Assembly: GCA_009760855.2 (NCBI GenBank) | Contig: WPIO01000011.1 | Location: forward strand, 3,648,501-3,668,500 | Reading direction: 5' to 3' | DNA: 20,000 nucleotides | DNA from: Cristatella mucedo | Lineage: Eukaryota > Bryozoa > Phylactolaemata > Cristatellidae | In this document: positions 1-7,620 of the stretch, piece by piece | Numbering within the stretch: the stretch's first letter is position 1 | Layout of the letters: every line of letters begins with the position of its first letter | Translations under genes and position numbers: made by a program | The notes under the pieces: generated by a model | Told to the model about the DNA's origin: nothing | What the model saw: only the letters and a program-made list of their open reading frames with translations | The model's database searches: none

Positions 1-56
1 TCCCTTATGCCGCAGCGTCCGAGTCCACCCGATTGGTCAGCAAATACATTCACCCT

Positions 57-107
57 GTCCTTAGTCGATGCGAGCACCTTAACCGCTGGGTCAAATCAGT
101 GCGGCGT
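57..107 (-). mobile_element. Second tRNA-like head fragment of the H family
   Basis: Matches the box-A side of copy H1 in the same orientation: GCGAGCACCTTAACCGCT-GGTCAAATCAGT against GCGAGCACCTTAACCGCTAGACCAAACCAG on the + strand. It lacks the box-B part and the tail, and lies about 130 bp to the left of H1. Confidence 0.6.
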
Positions 108-159
108 CTACTTTGTTGTCGTTCATTCAATCCAGTTTCGCTGTACCAAGCTGAGAACT

Positions 160-316
160 CATACATAAAATATAAATACAATTCATTTATGTAGCGCCCC
201 AAGAGAACTTAATCTCTATTTAGGCGCTTCACATGTGCCTCGGGGCTCGAGCCCACGACCTCAGTCAGACCTTGGTCGGGGCGAGCACCTTAACCGCTAG
301 ACCAAACCAGCTCGGC
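160..316 (-). mobile_element. tRNA-derived SINE with hairpin tail domain, copy H1
   Basis: On the - strand the head at 316-236 reads GGTTTGGTCTAGCGGTTAAG (box-A-like) and later GTGGGCTCGAGCCCC (box-B-like), a convincing tRNA-derived promoter. It is followed by a domain (about 233-191) that pairs GAAGCGCC with GGGGCGCT around AGAGATTAAGTTCTCT, then AT-rich sequence. This is the only copy in the window with head and hairpin domain joined, so it is the best estimate of the full element. Confidence 0.7.
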
Positions 317-559
317 ATTCATACGACTGCTGGGCCGGCCTTGCAATGAAAAAAATTCTATCGAGTGTCGCTATTGCTCAAGGAACTCCTGCAGGTCCCG
401 GTCGATGAGAGAATAAAAAGGAGAAATCTTTCTCCGACCCTCAAGGGCCTCCACGTCTTAGTTCCAGCATACCTATTGCAAACGGCTGCGGCACCGTCTC
501 ATTTTAGCATTCCGGTGCCTCCAGCTTAGAACACATAATAAATGGGCTGAGGGCGTTCG

Positions 560-561
<2 letters not shown>

Positions 562-642
<81 letters not shown>
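562..642. repeat. (GA)n microsatellite, about 81 bp
   Basis: Uninterrupted GA dinucleotide tract on the + strand. It creates false Ser/Leu-rich open frames on the - strand. Confidence 0.97.
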
Positions 643-643
<1 letters not shown>

Positions 644-644
<1 letters not shown>

Positions 645-1410
645 AGGCACGTGGCCGGCAGCCAACATCCAGAGTTCGTCCAGACGCACGAGGTATTCGC
701 TGCTGCTGAGCGCATCATTGTAGGCATCGCTTCACACATCTCGAAATCCTGGGGGCGGCGCATCGGCCAACAATCACACACTCCCAGCGCCGCTCCGAGC
801 TCGAATCGTTAATAGTGGAATAATTAATAGCGTTAATATGCGGAGGCCGCCCAATTTCAAGGTCCTATTGTTCTTGCGCTCATCGACTTCGACGCCCACC
901 GACGCCTACATCAATGAAGCCGCCACCGCGCGTGGCAGCGTGGCGGGCGCCAGCTACCGGCGTGCAGCACGCCGCAGGCCGCCTCCTCATGCAAAGCCGC
1001 CATCTAGGAATCAGACGGCTGTCGTTACTACTTCGCAGCCGAGTTTCCAGCGCTGTTCGCACTCGACGAACCGCCGAAGGGACTTGGGTGCGTGAGAGAA
1101 ACCGACACTCCAGTAGACTTTTTCCGGGAGACCCGAGTCGGCAAACGAGGACGACGACGCTTTGCGTTTCCCTCGAGGGATCTGCGCCGGCGAAGATCGT
1201 CTGTGGTTGAAGACAATTGACTGTCAACAATAATTGCTCCCCTAAAGGGCACTGGGCCTTTGTGTAAACACAAAAGCGCTTTCTTTAACGATTAGCTGCC
1301 CTTGGCCGAATCGGAAACTTCCGCTTGCGCTCTTGCTCTCGCGGACCGTCGGACCATCGGCCGAGCTGGCCAGCCGCCTGCCCGAGAGACAGGTCGTGTC
1401 GGCGCAGCAG
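644..1410 (+). promoter_or_regulatory. GC/CpG-rich upstream region of the lectin gene
   Basis: From about 840 the base composition turns GC- and CpG-rich and stays so through exon 3, in contrast to the flanks. Several overlapping open frames here lie on both strands, as expected from high GC, and none resembles a known protein. No clear TATA box or initiator was found. The stretch probably holds promoter and 5' UTR sequence; this is inferred only from its position before the signal-peptide exon. Confidence 0.35.
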
Positions 1411-1492
1411 ATGGCGATTGGCGCGTTTCCGGCCGCGGTCCTCGTCATCGTCGTCACTTTGTCCGATGCAGCCGGCGGACCGGCACCGTCAG
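1411..1492 (+). CDS. Exon 1: start codon and signal peptide
   Basis: The ATG at 1411 sits in a reasonable context (CAGATGG). It opens 27 codons reading MAIGAFPAAVLVIVVTLS and then a small-residue region, DAAGG, typical of a signal peptidase site. The exon ends with one base of the next codon before the donor GTACGA at 1493. The start was chosen because a hydrophobic core follows at once and the junction joins in phase to a cysteine-rich exon. The open frame continues upstream of 1411 without an ATG down to about 1333, so a longer N-terminus would need an unseen upstream exon. Confidence 0.75.
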
Positions 1493-2250
1493 GTACGAAG
1501 ACACCGCAGCCCCCCCCCCCGCGCCCACTGCCCAGCAGGCGCGACCGACGAGCGAGCCGACGAACGAAAACCTGACACCGCTCGCGCCTTCTGTTGCAGA
1601 GCCTCGCGGCCACTGCCCGAGCACCCGGCCGTTCGTCAATTGCACCATGGCCGACCCGTGCGACTACGCGCGGCCTTGCCGAGCGCATCCGCAGGCCGTC
1701 TGCAGGCCGGACTTTTGTGGCGGCTGCGTGGCCAAGTTCTTCGTGGACTGGCGAGAAGTCCACTGCGAGAACGGTGAGCAGCAGCGCACCCGCCCCGCCG
1801 CCTGCCGCCCTCGTCGTCTGCACTTGTGGACGCCGCCGGGCCGCCCTCAAGCCGCTTCTGCCGCGGCCGTGGCGGCGTCAAAGGAGTCGCTCGAGCCGGC
1901 TCTAAACTGCTCGATCCGCCCACTAGAGATCGGCGTCGTCTGCGAGCTCAGCTACACGGGCTTCGGCTGCTACGACGACAAGACGATCAGGGTCCGCTGG
2001 GCGAACTACGGTCGACGAAACTCGATGACCTGCCGCCATGCCTACGACGCCGACACTATGCACAACGCCACGGCCTGCCTGCAGCCGAATGCCACGGGCA
2101 TCGTGCGGCACCTGTGCGACGGCATGAGCGAGTGCTTTCCGGACGTGTCGAACGCCGCGTTCGGCGATCCGTGCTACAGCATATACAAGTACCTCGAGGT
2201 GGACTACGAGTGCGTCGACACGAGGGCTAACGTGGGCTACCTGGCGTCCG
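1411..2250 (+). CDS. Secreted/membrane SUEL-lectin domain protein, 5' part (three exons)
   Basis: Gene model: exons 1411-1492, 1600-1773 and 1927-2250, joined by introns of 107 and 153 nt. Every junction is GT-AG and phase 1, and the joined frame is open. The product starts with a signal peptide, then has a cysteine-rich module of about 58 residues and a SUEL-type (rhamnose/galactose-binding) lectin domain of about 108 residues. SUEL domains bind sugars outside cells and occur in egg lectins, EVA-1 proteins, latrophilins and polycystin-like proteins, so an extracellular recognition role is likely. The ligand cannot be read from sequence. A donor directly after exon 3 implies that the protein continues; no transmembrane or further domain exon was recognised downstream. 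The exon structure is well supported by phase, splice motifs and domain borders. Naming a specific ortholog is not. Confidence 0.8.
1493..1599 (+). other. Intron 1 of the lectin gene, with a C11 run
   Basis: A 107-nt intron with donor GTACGA and acceptor CTTCTGTTGCAG, which has a good pyrimidine tract. It contains an 11-base C run at 1510-1520. It is needed to bring the signal peptide (frame of 1411) into the frame of the cysteine-rich exon, because its length is not a multiple of three. Confidence 0.75.
1600..1773 (+). CDS. Exon 2: cysteine-rich module
   Basis: Exactly 174 nt (58 codons), phase 1 at both ends. It encodes a cysteine-rich module with the order CP..PFVNC, DPC, RPC, AVCRPDFCGGC, and a closing HCEN. 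The CRP-(D/N)-(F/Y)-CGGC core preceded by PFVNC and PC pairs resembles small extracellular modules found repeatedly in invertebrate secreted and adhesion proteins; this is recalled family knowledge and I do not have a definite domain name. An N-glycosylation sequon (NCT) lies near the start. Eight cysteines fit four disulfides. A symmetrical 1-1 exon is the usual mark of an extracellular module spread by exon shuffling. Donor is G|GTGAGC. Confidence 0.75.
1774..1926 (+). other. Intron 2 of the lectin gene, stop-free and a multiple of three
   Basis: 153 nt between GTGAGC and ...CCACTAG, GC-rich with a weak pyrimidine tract at the acceptor. It has no stop codon in the reading frame of its flanking exons, so retention would insert 51 residues (Arg/Ala/Pro-rich, one extra Cys pair region) without a frameshift. 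I call it an intron because the donor is strong, the phases match, and the insert looks low-complexity and unlike the flanking modules. Confidence 0.55.
1927..2250 (+). CDS. Exon 3: SUEL-type (rhamnose-binding-like) lectin domain
   Basis: 324 nt (108 codons), phase 1 at both ends. The order of motifs matches the SUEL lectin fold: VVCEL at the start, IRVRWANYGR (the family's conserved ANYGR), a Cys about ten residues later, CLQPNATGIV, LCDGMSEC (family C.G...C), then FGDPC and a closing YKYLEVDYECV. Two sequons (NAT twice) suggest glycosylation. The extra loop cysteine at GFGC is a small departure from the usual pattern. Domain identity is confident. Whether it still binds sugar is unknown: the ANYGR and DPC-YKYLEV positions are intact, but affinity cannot be inferred. 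It ends at the donor G|GTGAGT, 2251. Confidence 0.88.
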
Positions 2251-3510
2251 GTGAGTGCTGGCTTGCTCGCCAGCGCGAGCACTGGCCTTCCTCGGACATC
2301 GTGCACCCGGGGACGACCTAACTAAGCAGATGGCGAAGTATTAGGCGACCATTCTGGCGCTCCCCATTCCGATCCTGATCCTGCCGCTCGGAGACACGCG
2401 TGTGCCCCCTACCCACGCCCCCTTCGATAAGCCGCTGCACGTGCGAGTGTACTCGATGTCTAGTCCGAATGAGCTGACGAGCGGCCGTAACTCGCTCCGC
2501 ATCCCACTACACGGCTAGGTGGACCGGACTAGGTGAAATGGCGTGGCAAACTTAGGGGGCAGGCGGCAGGCTCCCGGGAGCCCCCACGATTCGTCCGAGG
2601 TCCACTCTGTCAGACTGGCTCGCGATTTTTCGGGGACTGGGCCTCGAGCGTCTGCCGAGGTAGAAGACAGGGCGAGCAAAAAATTCTGGCTGCCATGCGG
2701 AAAACCAAGCGAAAGCACGGAGTGAAAAGCCCGAACATCGGAGACTCTTGATTTGCTGCCGGTACCGTGAACCCGTGGCCACATTTGCCTCGTCCTCGTG
2801 CCTAGTCTGCACAGCCCTAGCGAAAATCTGTGGTTTGGACTGGCAGCACCTGCGCCGAACTGCCGTTCTTCGTGCTACGCTAGATGGCCGAGCCCGGCCA
2901 TTTTCCGGACTTAAGTCCCCTCTGGCGAGCGACACCGAAGTTGTCATGACTTCGCCATTGCATCCTCGGTCTTCAAATGGAGACTCGAACTGCCGAAGAT
3001 GCGGTATTTGTGCACCGCGTCAGGATCGCCGTCATACGATTAGTTATCGAGGCTCCTCTCCTCTAATGGCAGTGTGCTCTAACTTGTCAAGCCTATATGC
3101 TCACCGGTGTGCCAGGGTGGCGACCTCGTAGTGTCCTTAGCGGCACGCACCTGCCGTTGGTAGCTGTATCCGATCTGAAACCTGCAGGTAGGTTGCCGAG
3201 CAGAAGCTAGACAGGACATGCGTAAGAGACCAGGACTTGCAGCCTATTGTGTAATCCGCTAAAGCTCCCGCCAAGTCTTGGGCCAACTGGGGGAGGGGCT
3301 GGTGGGTGGATGGGGACAGGTACTCTGATTCCGAAAAGGAGTAGGACTCGTTTTCAGCTGCGCCCAGCGAAGGTACTTCTCTCTGGACCGCCACGAGCAC
3401 TATTTCCTGTATCCACGAAAGCTCACCCACCCAGCTACGATCGACTAAATAGACTCAGGCAGGGACATGGCAGTTGCTCACCTAACCCCCCCCCCCAGAA
3501 TACACCGGCT
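2251..3510. other. Downstream of the lectin exons: no recognised gene
   Basis: The stretch starts at a strong GTGAGT donor and is GC-rich to about 3130. Open frames of up to about 130 codons on both strands look like GC-driven shadows, with no cysteine pattern, transmembrane run or known motif. A 14-base perfect palindrome (GGCTCCCGGGAGCC) lies at 2569-2582. Further lectin-gene exons may be present but were not identifiable. Confidence 0.4.
2330..2430 (+). CDS. Possible short terminal exon of the lectin gene (weak)
   Basis: If the donor at 2251 splices to CTAACTAAGCAG (AG at 2328-2329), the phase-1 frame stays open for 33 codons and ends at TAA 2428-2430. The tail is Pro/Asp/Arg-rich with no domain. 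The intron would be only 79 nt, and the branch-like CTAAC sits too close to the AG for a comfortable acceptor. Alternatives are distant exons not recognised here, or read-through of the donor to the stop at 2319-2321. Confidence 0.15.
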
Positions 3511-3511
3511 C

Positions 3512-3664
3512 ACAGTGCCCTTTGATCGTGCTCCCTCTTCACGACCCGGGTCATGGGTTCGAATACTGCAGTGGTCAATTTTTATTGACACCGAAGCATC
3601 GTCGATAGCCGTGAGGGCTCTATATAAAAGCTGCTATATAAAACGAGGCTGGTAAATCAGCCTT
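3512..3664 (+). mobile_element. tRNA-like SINE family S, copy S1
   Basis: Contains a box-B-like GGGTTCGAATACT after CTTCACGACCC-GGTCATG, then a body with GATAGCCGTGAGGGCTCT, AAAGCTGCTAT and a 3' end GGCTGGTAAATCAGCC that can form a small hairpin. It matches S2 and S3 over most of its length. The 5' box A region is poorly kept, so the left border is approximate. Confidence 0.65.
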
Positions 3665-4420
3665 GATCTTTTTGCGAGCATCCGAACGTTGCCGTCCTCT
3701 TTGGTCTCATCTCGGCTTGTTCAGAAACATCCGAATTTGACAAGCTCGTTGTGCTCGTCCCACTGAAGCCGGCACGAAGCAGACCTGGTGCACGAGCGTC
3801 TGTGGTCCTGCATTGCAGAAACGCCGATATCAGTGTCAGGCAGCGCATTCCGGCGGTTTCGCTTTGACCGTACCTCAAAAGATCTGAGTGCTCGCCGGCC
3901 TGGGATTTTGCCAGGCTATGCTCACCCATAATCGATCGCTGGGCGCGTGCCGGCGACAAAGCTAAGCTTCCGAAACCGAATGGCAGGTCTCCTCGAGTGG
4001 CTCACAACATTTGGCTTCGCCAATGACTCCGAGTCTTTCTAGCAGTCGCAGGTGGCTCTAATGACCCGAAAAAGACAGTGGGACTGCGACTCGCAGGATC
4101 GGCTGCTGACACGGCCGTGTCTGGCTTCATCGCTATCGGTCAGTCGGTGCAAGGTCCAAGGACCTTGGACATGAACCAGAGCTATAGTGCCTTTCATCCA
4201 GCAGAGAGAGGCTTTGAAAGTATATCGTAGCCGAGTCTGCCGATGTCTCTAGTGCCGAAAGCTGGCAGCCGAGGATGATAGCAGAGCCCTCCGGCCCGAG
4301 CTATCGGGCACCGGTGACGCAGGCACATTTTTAGCGGCATACATAGCTACTTATGCAGCAATGGAATAACGTACGAATACACCCGATAACTGCTTGCGCT
4401 TAAAGCGGGATGGGCAGCTC
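3665..4420. other. GC-rich intergenic stretch without recognised gene
   Basis: Moderately GC- and CpG-rich, with short broken frames on both strands. On the - strand a frame of 100 codons (3959-3657) shows no recognisable motif. A 17-base odd palindrome lies at 4154-4170. It could be an old, decayed element or a conserved non-coding island; nothing seen decides this. Confidence 0.35.
4154..4170. repeat. 17-bp palindrome
   Basis: GTCCAAGG-A-CCTTGGAC, a perfect 8-bp inverted repeat with a one-base centre. It overlaps a second small palindrome, AAGGTCC/GGACCTT. No gene context. Confidence 0.8.
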
Positions 4421-4422
4421 TT

Positions 4423-4547
4423 AATAATAATAAAGAAAAATAATGTTAATAAAGATATACTAAATAATAATATATATATATATATATAATAATATATAAT
4501 ATAATATAATATAATACCATATAAATAATCGTAATAATAAAGAAAAA
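4423..4547. repeat. AT-rich low-complexity tract
   Basis: Alternating (TA)n and TAATA units, including a run of about 20 bases of pure TA near 4471-4488. It adjoins hairpin-tail copy H2 and probably grew from its tail. Confidence 0.85.
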
Positions 4548-4594
4548 TGTAGCACCCTATGAGAACTGGATCTCTTTCTACCCACTTCGCATAG
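4423..4594 (-). mobile_element. Hairpin-tail repeat, copy H2, with long AT-rich tail
   Basis: Domain at about 4548-4594 (TGTAGCACCCTATGAGAACTGGATCTCTTTCTA on +) matches H1 and H3. To its left is a long AT-rich low-complexity tail (TAATAA/TATAAT units, 4423-4547). The tRNA-like head is absent. Confidence 0.6.
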
Positions 4595-4599
4595 GCTGG

Positions 4600-5440
4600 A
4601 AAGAAAGCATATGGACTGATATTGGATGGTACCAAACGTCTATTACATGTATCTGGATTTTCTCCTAATTCTGCATAACTGACGCAAGTGCTAAACATTG
4701 TTGCTGTGGGAAATGTGAGTGTGCAGCGAGAAGGACGAGGTGGACACAGCTCCCGCTAGCGAGGGTCGAGGTCGCTGCGTCCACTGGCCGCTCCTATGGC
4801 TTTCTCCTATGCTGATTGTCATCATTATGCAGTGGTGTCGCATGCACCTCTCCCTCAACTCATGTGCAAAACGAGTGTGTATGCTCTTTCTTACTCCCCC
4901 TTCCCCCTTATACTGGCGGATACGGTTTGCCTTTTCGAGTTACCACCGGCAAGCAGTCAACGCCCCGCCCCGCCCCCGTCATCGGCCTAGCCAGCTCCTA
5001 CGCCTAGGGCGAGCGTGCAGGGCTGCGGCACTTCCTCCCAGGGCGGGAGGGGCTGCTACTCGGCGGGCATATGGCATGACCCTTAAGCCCACCGTCGTTG
5101 GCCACGAGCTCTCGGGAGCGCTACCGGTGACTTGATTCTTTTCGAAAAAATTCCTCGGGTCCAAACGACTTTGTAGGATCTTCTCTATATATAAAAGGCT
5201 AGCTAGGGCCGGCTGCAGCCTCAGGCGACCAATGGGCCACTGCATCATCCCGAACCACCAAGCGCTCATACTGGCTACTTTTCGGCTGCGAACAATTCGC
5301 CAGTTCATTATTAAGCACATACAGAGATCGATGACCGACTTCCGTTTGACTATCTGTCAGCCAATTAGAAGAATGTCCCAGCTACAAGAATGAGTGCTCA
5401 GCGAGTGCTAATTACAAAAGTCTACTGAAGATGGAGGTGG
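4600..5440. other. Intergenic stretch, no gene seen
   Basis: Mixed composition. Overlapping frames at 4719-5135 (+) and 5320-4979 (-) cover the same GC-rich patch and show no family motif. A TATATATAAAAGG string at about 5186-5198 resembles a TATA box but has no recognisable gene on either side. Confidence 0.35.
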
Positions 5441-5441
5441 A

Positions 5442-5523
5442 TAATAAGAATAATAATAACAATAATAACACACTTGATAAAGCGCCCTCAGATAACTCGA
5501 TCTCTTTCTAGGCGCTTTACATT
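5442..5523 (-). mobile_element. Hairpin-tail repeat, copy H3, with (AAT)n tail
   Basis: + strand AAAGCGCCCTCAGATAACTCG then ATCTCTTTCTAGGCGCTTTACA, with AAAGCGCC pairing to GGCGCTTT. It is preceded by an AATAATAAC-rich tail. No tRNA-like head follows; the sequence to the right (to about 5860) may belong to a longer related element. Confidence 0.65.
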
Positions 5524-6430
5524 TGCTGCAAAGGAAACACTATCGAGTGGTTAGCGTTAGCGAGCTCAATAAACAACCGAGAATAACATGGTTAAGGGTG
5601 ACATGCACAGGGTCAGTATTCAAGTGTGGTTAGTAGCAGCATGCACAGTGTCTGCACGAATAAGCACATAAAGGTCGATTCACAGGGACCCACTAAATAC
5701 TGTGATCGATAGGTGCGTTTTTAGTTTCTTTTTAAATGCGGTCAGGTCAGGGGATGTCGTGACGAAAGTTAGATCGAAAGCGAAGGAAGACACACATGCA
5801 GCAGGTCGCTTCAGGGGCGCTGTAGAATGGCCGGTTCGGTTCATTTTGGACATTTTTTATTCATGGCATTCACGGCTCCATTCGTGGCAATGGACGGCAT
5901 GAACTACCTGGTGGGATGACGGTTCCATTACCAGGTGGTATGGTGGCGAACTTTCGCAGGCAACGGCCCCTCGCCGAGGCTCCCGGATACGATAAGTTCA
6001 CCGGCCGGTAATCTCGGCGTTGCAACTTTCTTGCTGATGCCAAACTCACGGAGCTGGTCCTCCATCGAGTTTTCAATAAGTATCGCAGTTAAGTAACGGA
6101 ATCAAATTATTCCTAATCTTCTACCTAGTCCATTTTCAGGTGCAACTATTCATAAAGAGGATATGCTTCAATCAGCACGCCTTCACAGGTATTCACTCAA
6201 AGCACTTGAAAGCCGGCATCCGTACGAATAAATATAGCAAGCTCGTCGAGATGGCTAGATGCTTGCATTCTTACTTAATAAATCGATGTATAGTCTTTTC
6301 GATCTCGTCCGGGGCGCTTTCTTTAATATTGAGCAATGTAGCCGTAAGGTCATAGGGCACGATATGTGCAGTCAGTTCCAAAGCTGAGTCCTCATTTCAT
6401 TCCTTTTTCTGGGGTCATGAATTTTTATAA
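5524..6430. other. Intergenic stretch, possible body of a degraded retroelement
   Basis: No coding exon is recognised. The part 5640-5860 shows loose similarity to 19680-19900 (short blocks such as a T-rich run followed by TTTAAATG). Both regions lie on the same side of a hairpin-tail copy, so they may be the body of one element family. The remainder, 5870-6430, holds no feature I can support. Confidence 0.3.
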
Positions 6431-6436
6431 TTTACT

Positions 6437-6597
6437 ACCTGATTCGACAGCCTCTTTTGTATAGCGACAGAACAGCCTTTACGGCTATAACCACCACTTG
6501 CAGCGGCCATATAGGATCGCCCACAGCAGTATTCGAAGCCATGACTTCGGTCGTGAAAAGCAACCGCCTTACCTAGTGTGCCATCACAGCTCACACA
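6437..6597 (-). mobile_element. tRNA-like SINE family S, copy S3 (most complete head)
   Basis: Read on the - strand: GCTGTGATGGCACACTAGG (box-A-like), GGTAAGGCGGTTGC, TTTTCACGACCGAAGTCATG, GCTTCGAATACTGC (box-B-like), then the body GTGGTGGTTATAGCCGT and end GAGGCTGTCGAATCAGG. Head and body line up with S1 and S2. The head is tRNA-related by its A/B box spacing; the source tRNA cannot be named. Confidence 0.65.
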
Positions 6598-6600
6598 TTG

Positions 6601-7460
6601 TTTTTCGTACGTTTGCCGGACGGTTCCACTTCTCAATCAAACGACCAATCAGATATGCCTAAGACATCGGAGATATAAATTCATACGTCCTGCGACTCCA
6701 CTTGGGTGGGGCTTTGTAGGTGAGGAATGTGTATGGACTGTCTATATAGGTGAGGAATGCGTATGGATGCCTTTTACACAAGAAGTTAGCTGCTCGATCC
6801 TGGTTGCCGTGCAGTCGGTGCTGGGCTTGCTAAGCCAATTGGTAAAGGTGCTCCTCAGCCTTATGTACTGGTCGATTTCATCTGCCCCCGTCCTACAATA
6901 CTGTCTTCAAAACTGTCTCCTCGGGGCTCAGATGAGCTGTTTGTAAGATTTCTCTGCATGCTGCAGTTGGTCGATGACTTCGTCGTCAACTTCAGGCTCC
7001 TTCATTTTTCCGGTTCGCTGTCAAGGAAGCCCTCAGTCGGCACTAGTCTGCCGGACATTAATTACAATGTGCACTATGGCATATAGTTGGGAAGGATAAA
7101 TTGAATGTGTCTCCAGCCATACAGCAAGCTGGGGATACTGCATACAAGACTTCTCTCTACCTAGGGCCTCGAGGATGTCGAAGCTCCTTTACAAAAATTG
7201 GGGGACTCTCGAAGACCACGGTCGTTGGCTGGGTACTGCTGCCACTCACAGCTAAAATACCACTGGCATGGAGCTCGGCTATCGGCCGAATAATCTTTCT
7301 GTGGTCATAAATATATAACAAAAAACTCGACACGTTCGCGTTCCGCCAATTTGAAGGTGGGGCTTGGCCCACCAGTGAGGTTTACTTACTGCATGACCCA
7401 CGGTACCACGTTAGAACCCTGAAGCCGGCAGCTCCTTGCAGCTGCCTTGTGCTACCACTT
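6601..7460. other. Intergenic stretch, no gene seen
   Basis: It contains a short direct duplication (two copies of a unit of about 18 bp, TAGGTGAGGAATG-GTATGGA, starting near 6717 and 6747). An open frame of 122 codons at 6578-6946 runs across the duplication and has no recognisable motif. Another frame at 7372-7157 (-) is likewise unrecognised. Confidence 0.35.
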
Positions 7461-7620
7461 GGTCTTAGCCCCTTAGGTGGTAATGAGCTCCCACTTCACG
7501 ACCCAGGTCATGGTTCGAGTCCTGTAGCCGACAATCCTTTGTTGCCCCACAGCAAGTGGTTGTGATAGCCGTCAAGGCTCTTCAGCAGCTATTTAAATGG
7601 GGCTGTTAAATCGGCTTTAC
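7461..7620 (+). mobile_element. tRNA-like SINE family S, copy S2
   Basis: Shares with S1 and S3 the blocks CTTCACGACCCAGGTCATG, GTTCGAGTCCTG (box B close to the GGTTCGANTCC consensus), CAAGTGGTTGTGATAGCCGT, CAGCTAT and the end GGGGCTGTTAAATCGGC. A CTTAGCCCCTTAGGTGG block before it may be the remains of box A. Confidence 0.65.

Noticed and set aside
1302-2321. Single open frame of 339 codons across the lectin region
   Set aside because: It runs through two introns. The upstream part lacks a signal peptide and is GC-driven sequence, whereas the spliced model has good donors and acceptors, matching phases and a signal peptide in a different frame.
3512-3664. Possible true tRNA genes at box-B-like sites (also 7461-7620, 236-316, 6522-6597)
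   Set aside because: None folds into an obvious complete cloverleaf with a CCA-side acceptor stem, and the matches continue past the tRNA-like part in all copies, as expected of SINEs.
5186-5198. TATATATAAAAGG as a core promoter
   Set aside because: No plausible first exon lies downstream on either strand; it is probably chance in AT-rich DNA. A similar TATATAAAAG string at about 3620 lies inside SINE copy S1.
6578-6946. Open frame of 122 codons, hydrophobic towards its end
   Set aside because: It contains a local duplication, has no start context or splice support, and no recognisable motif; it begins inside SINE copy S3.
7157-7372. Frame of 71 codons (-) as a possible transposon remnant
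   Set aside because: It gives no recognisable reverse transcriptase, transposase or integrase motif.
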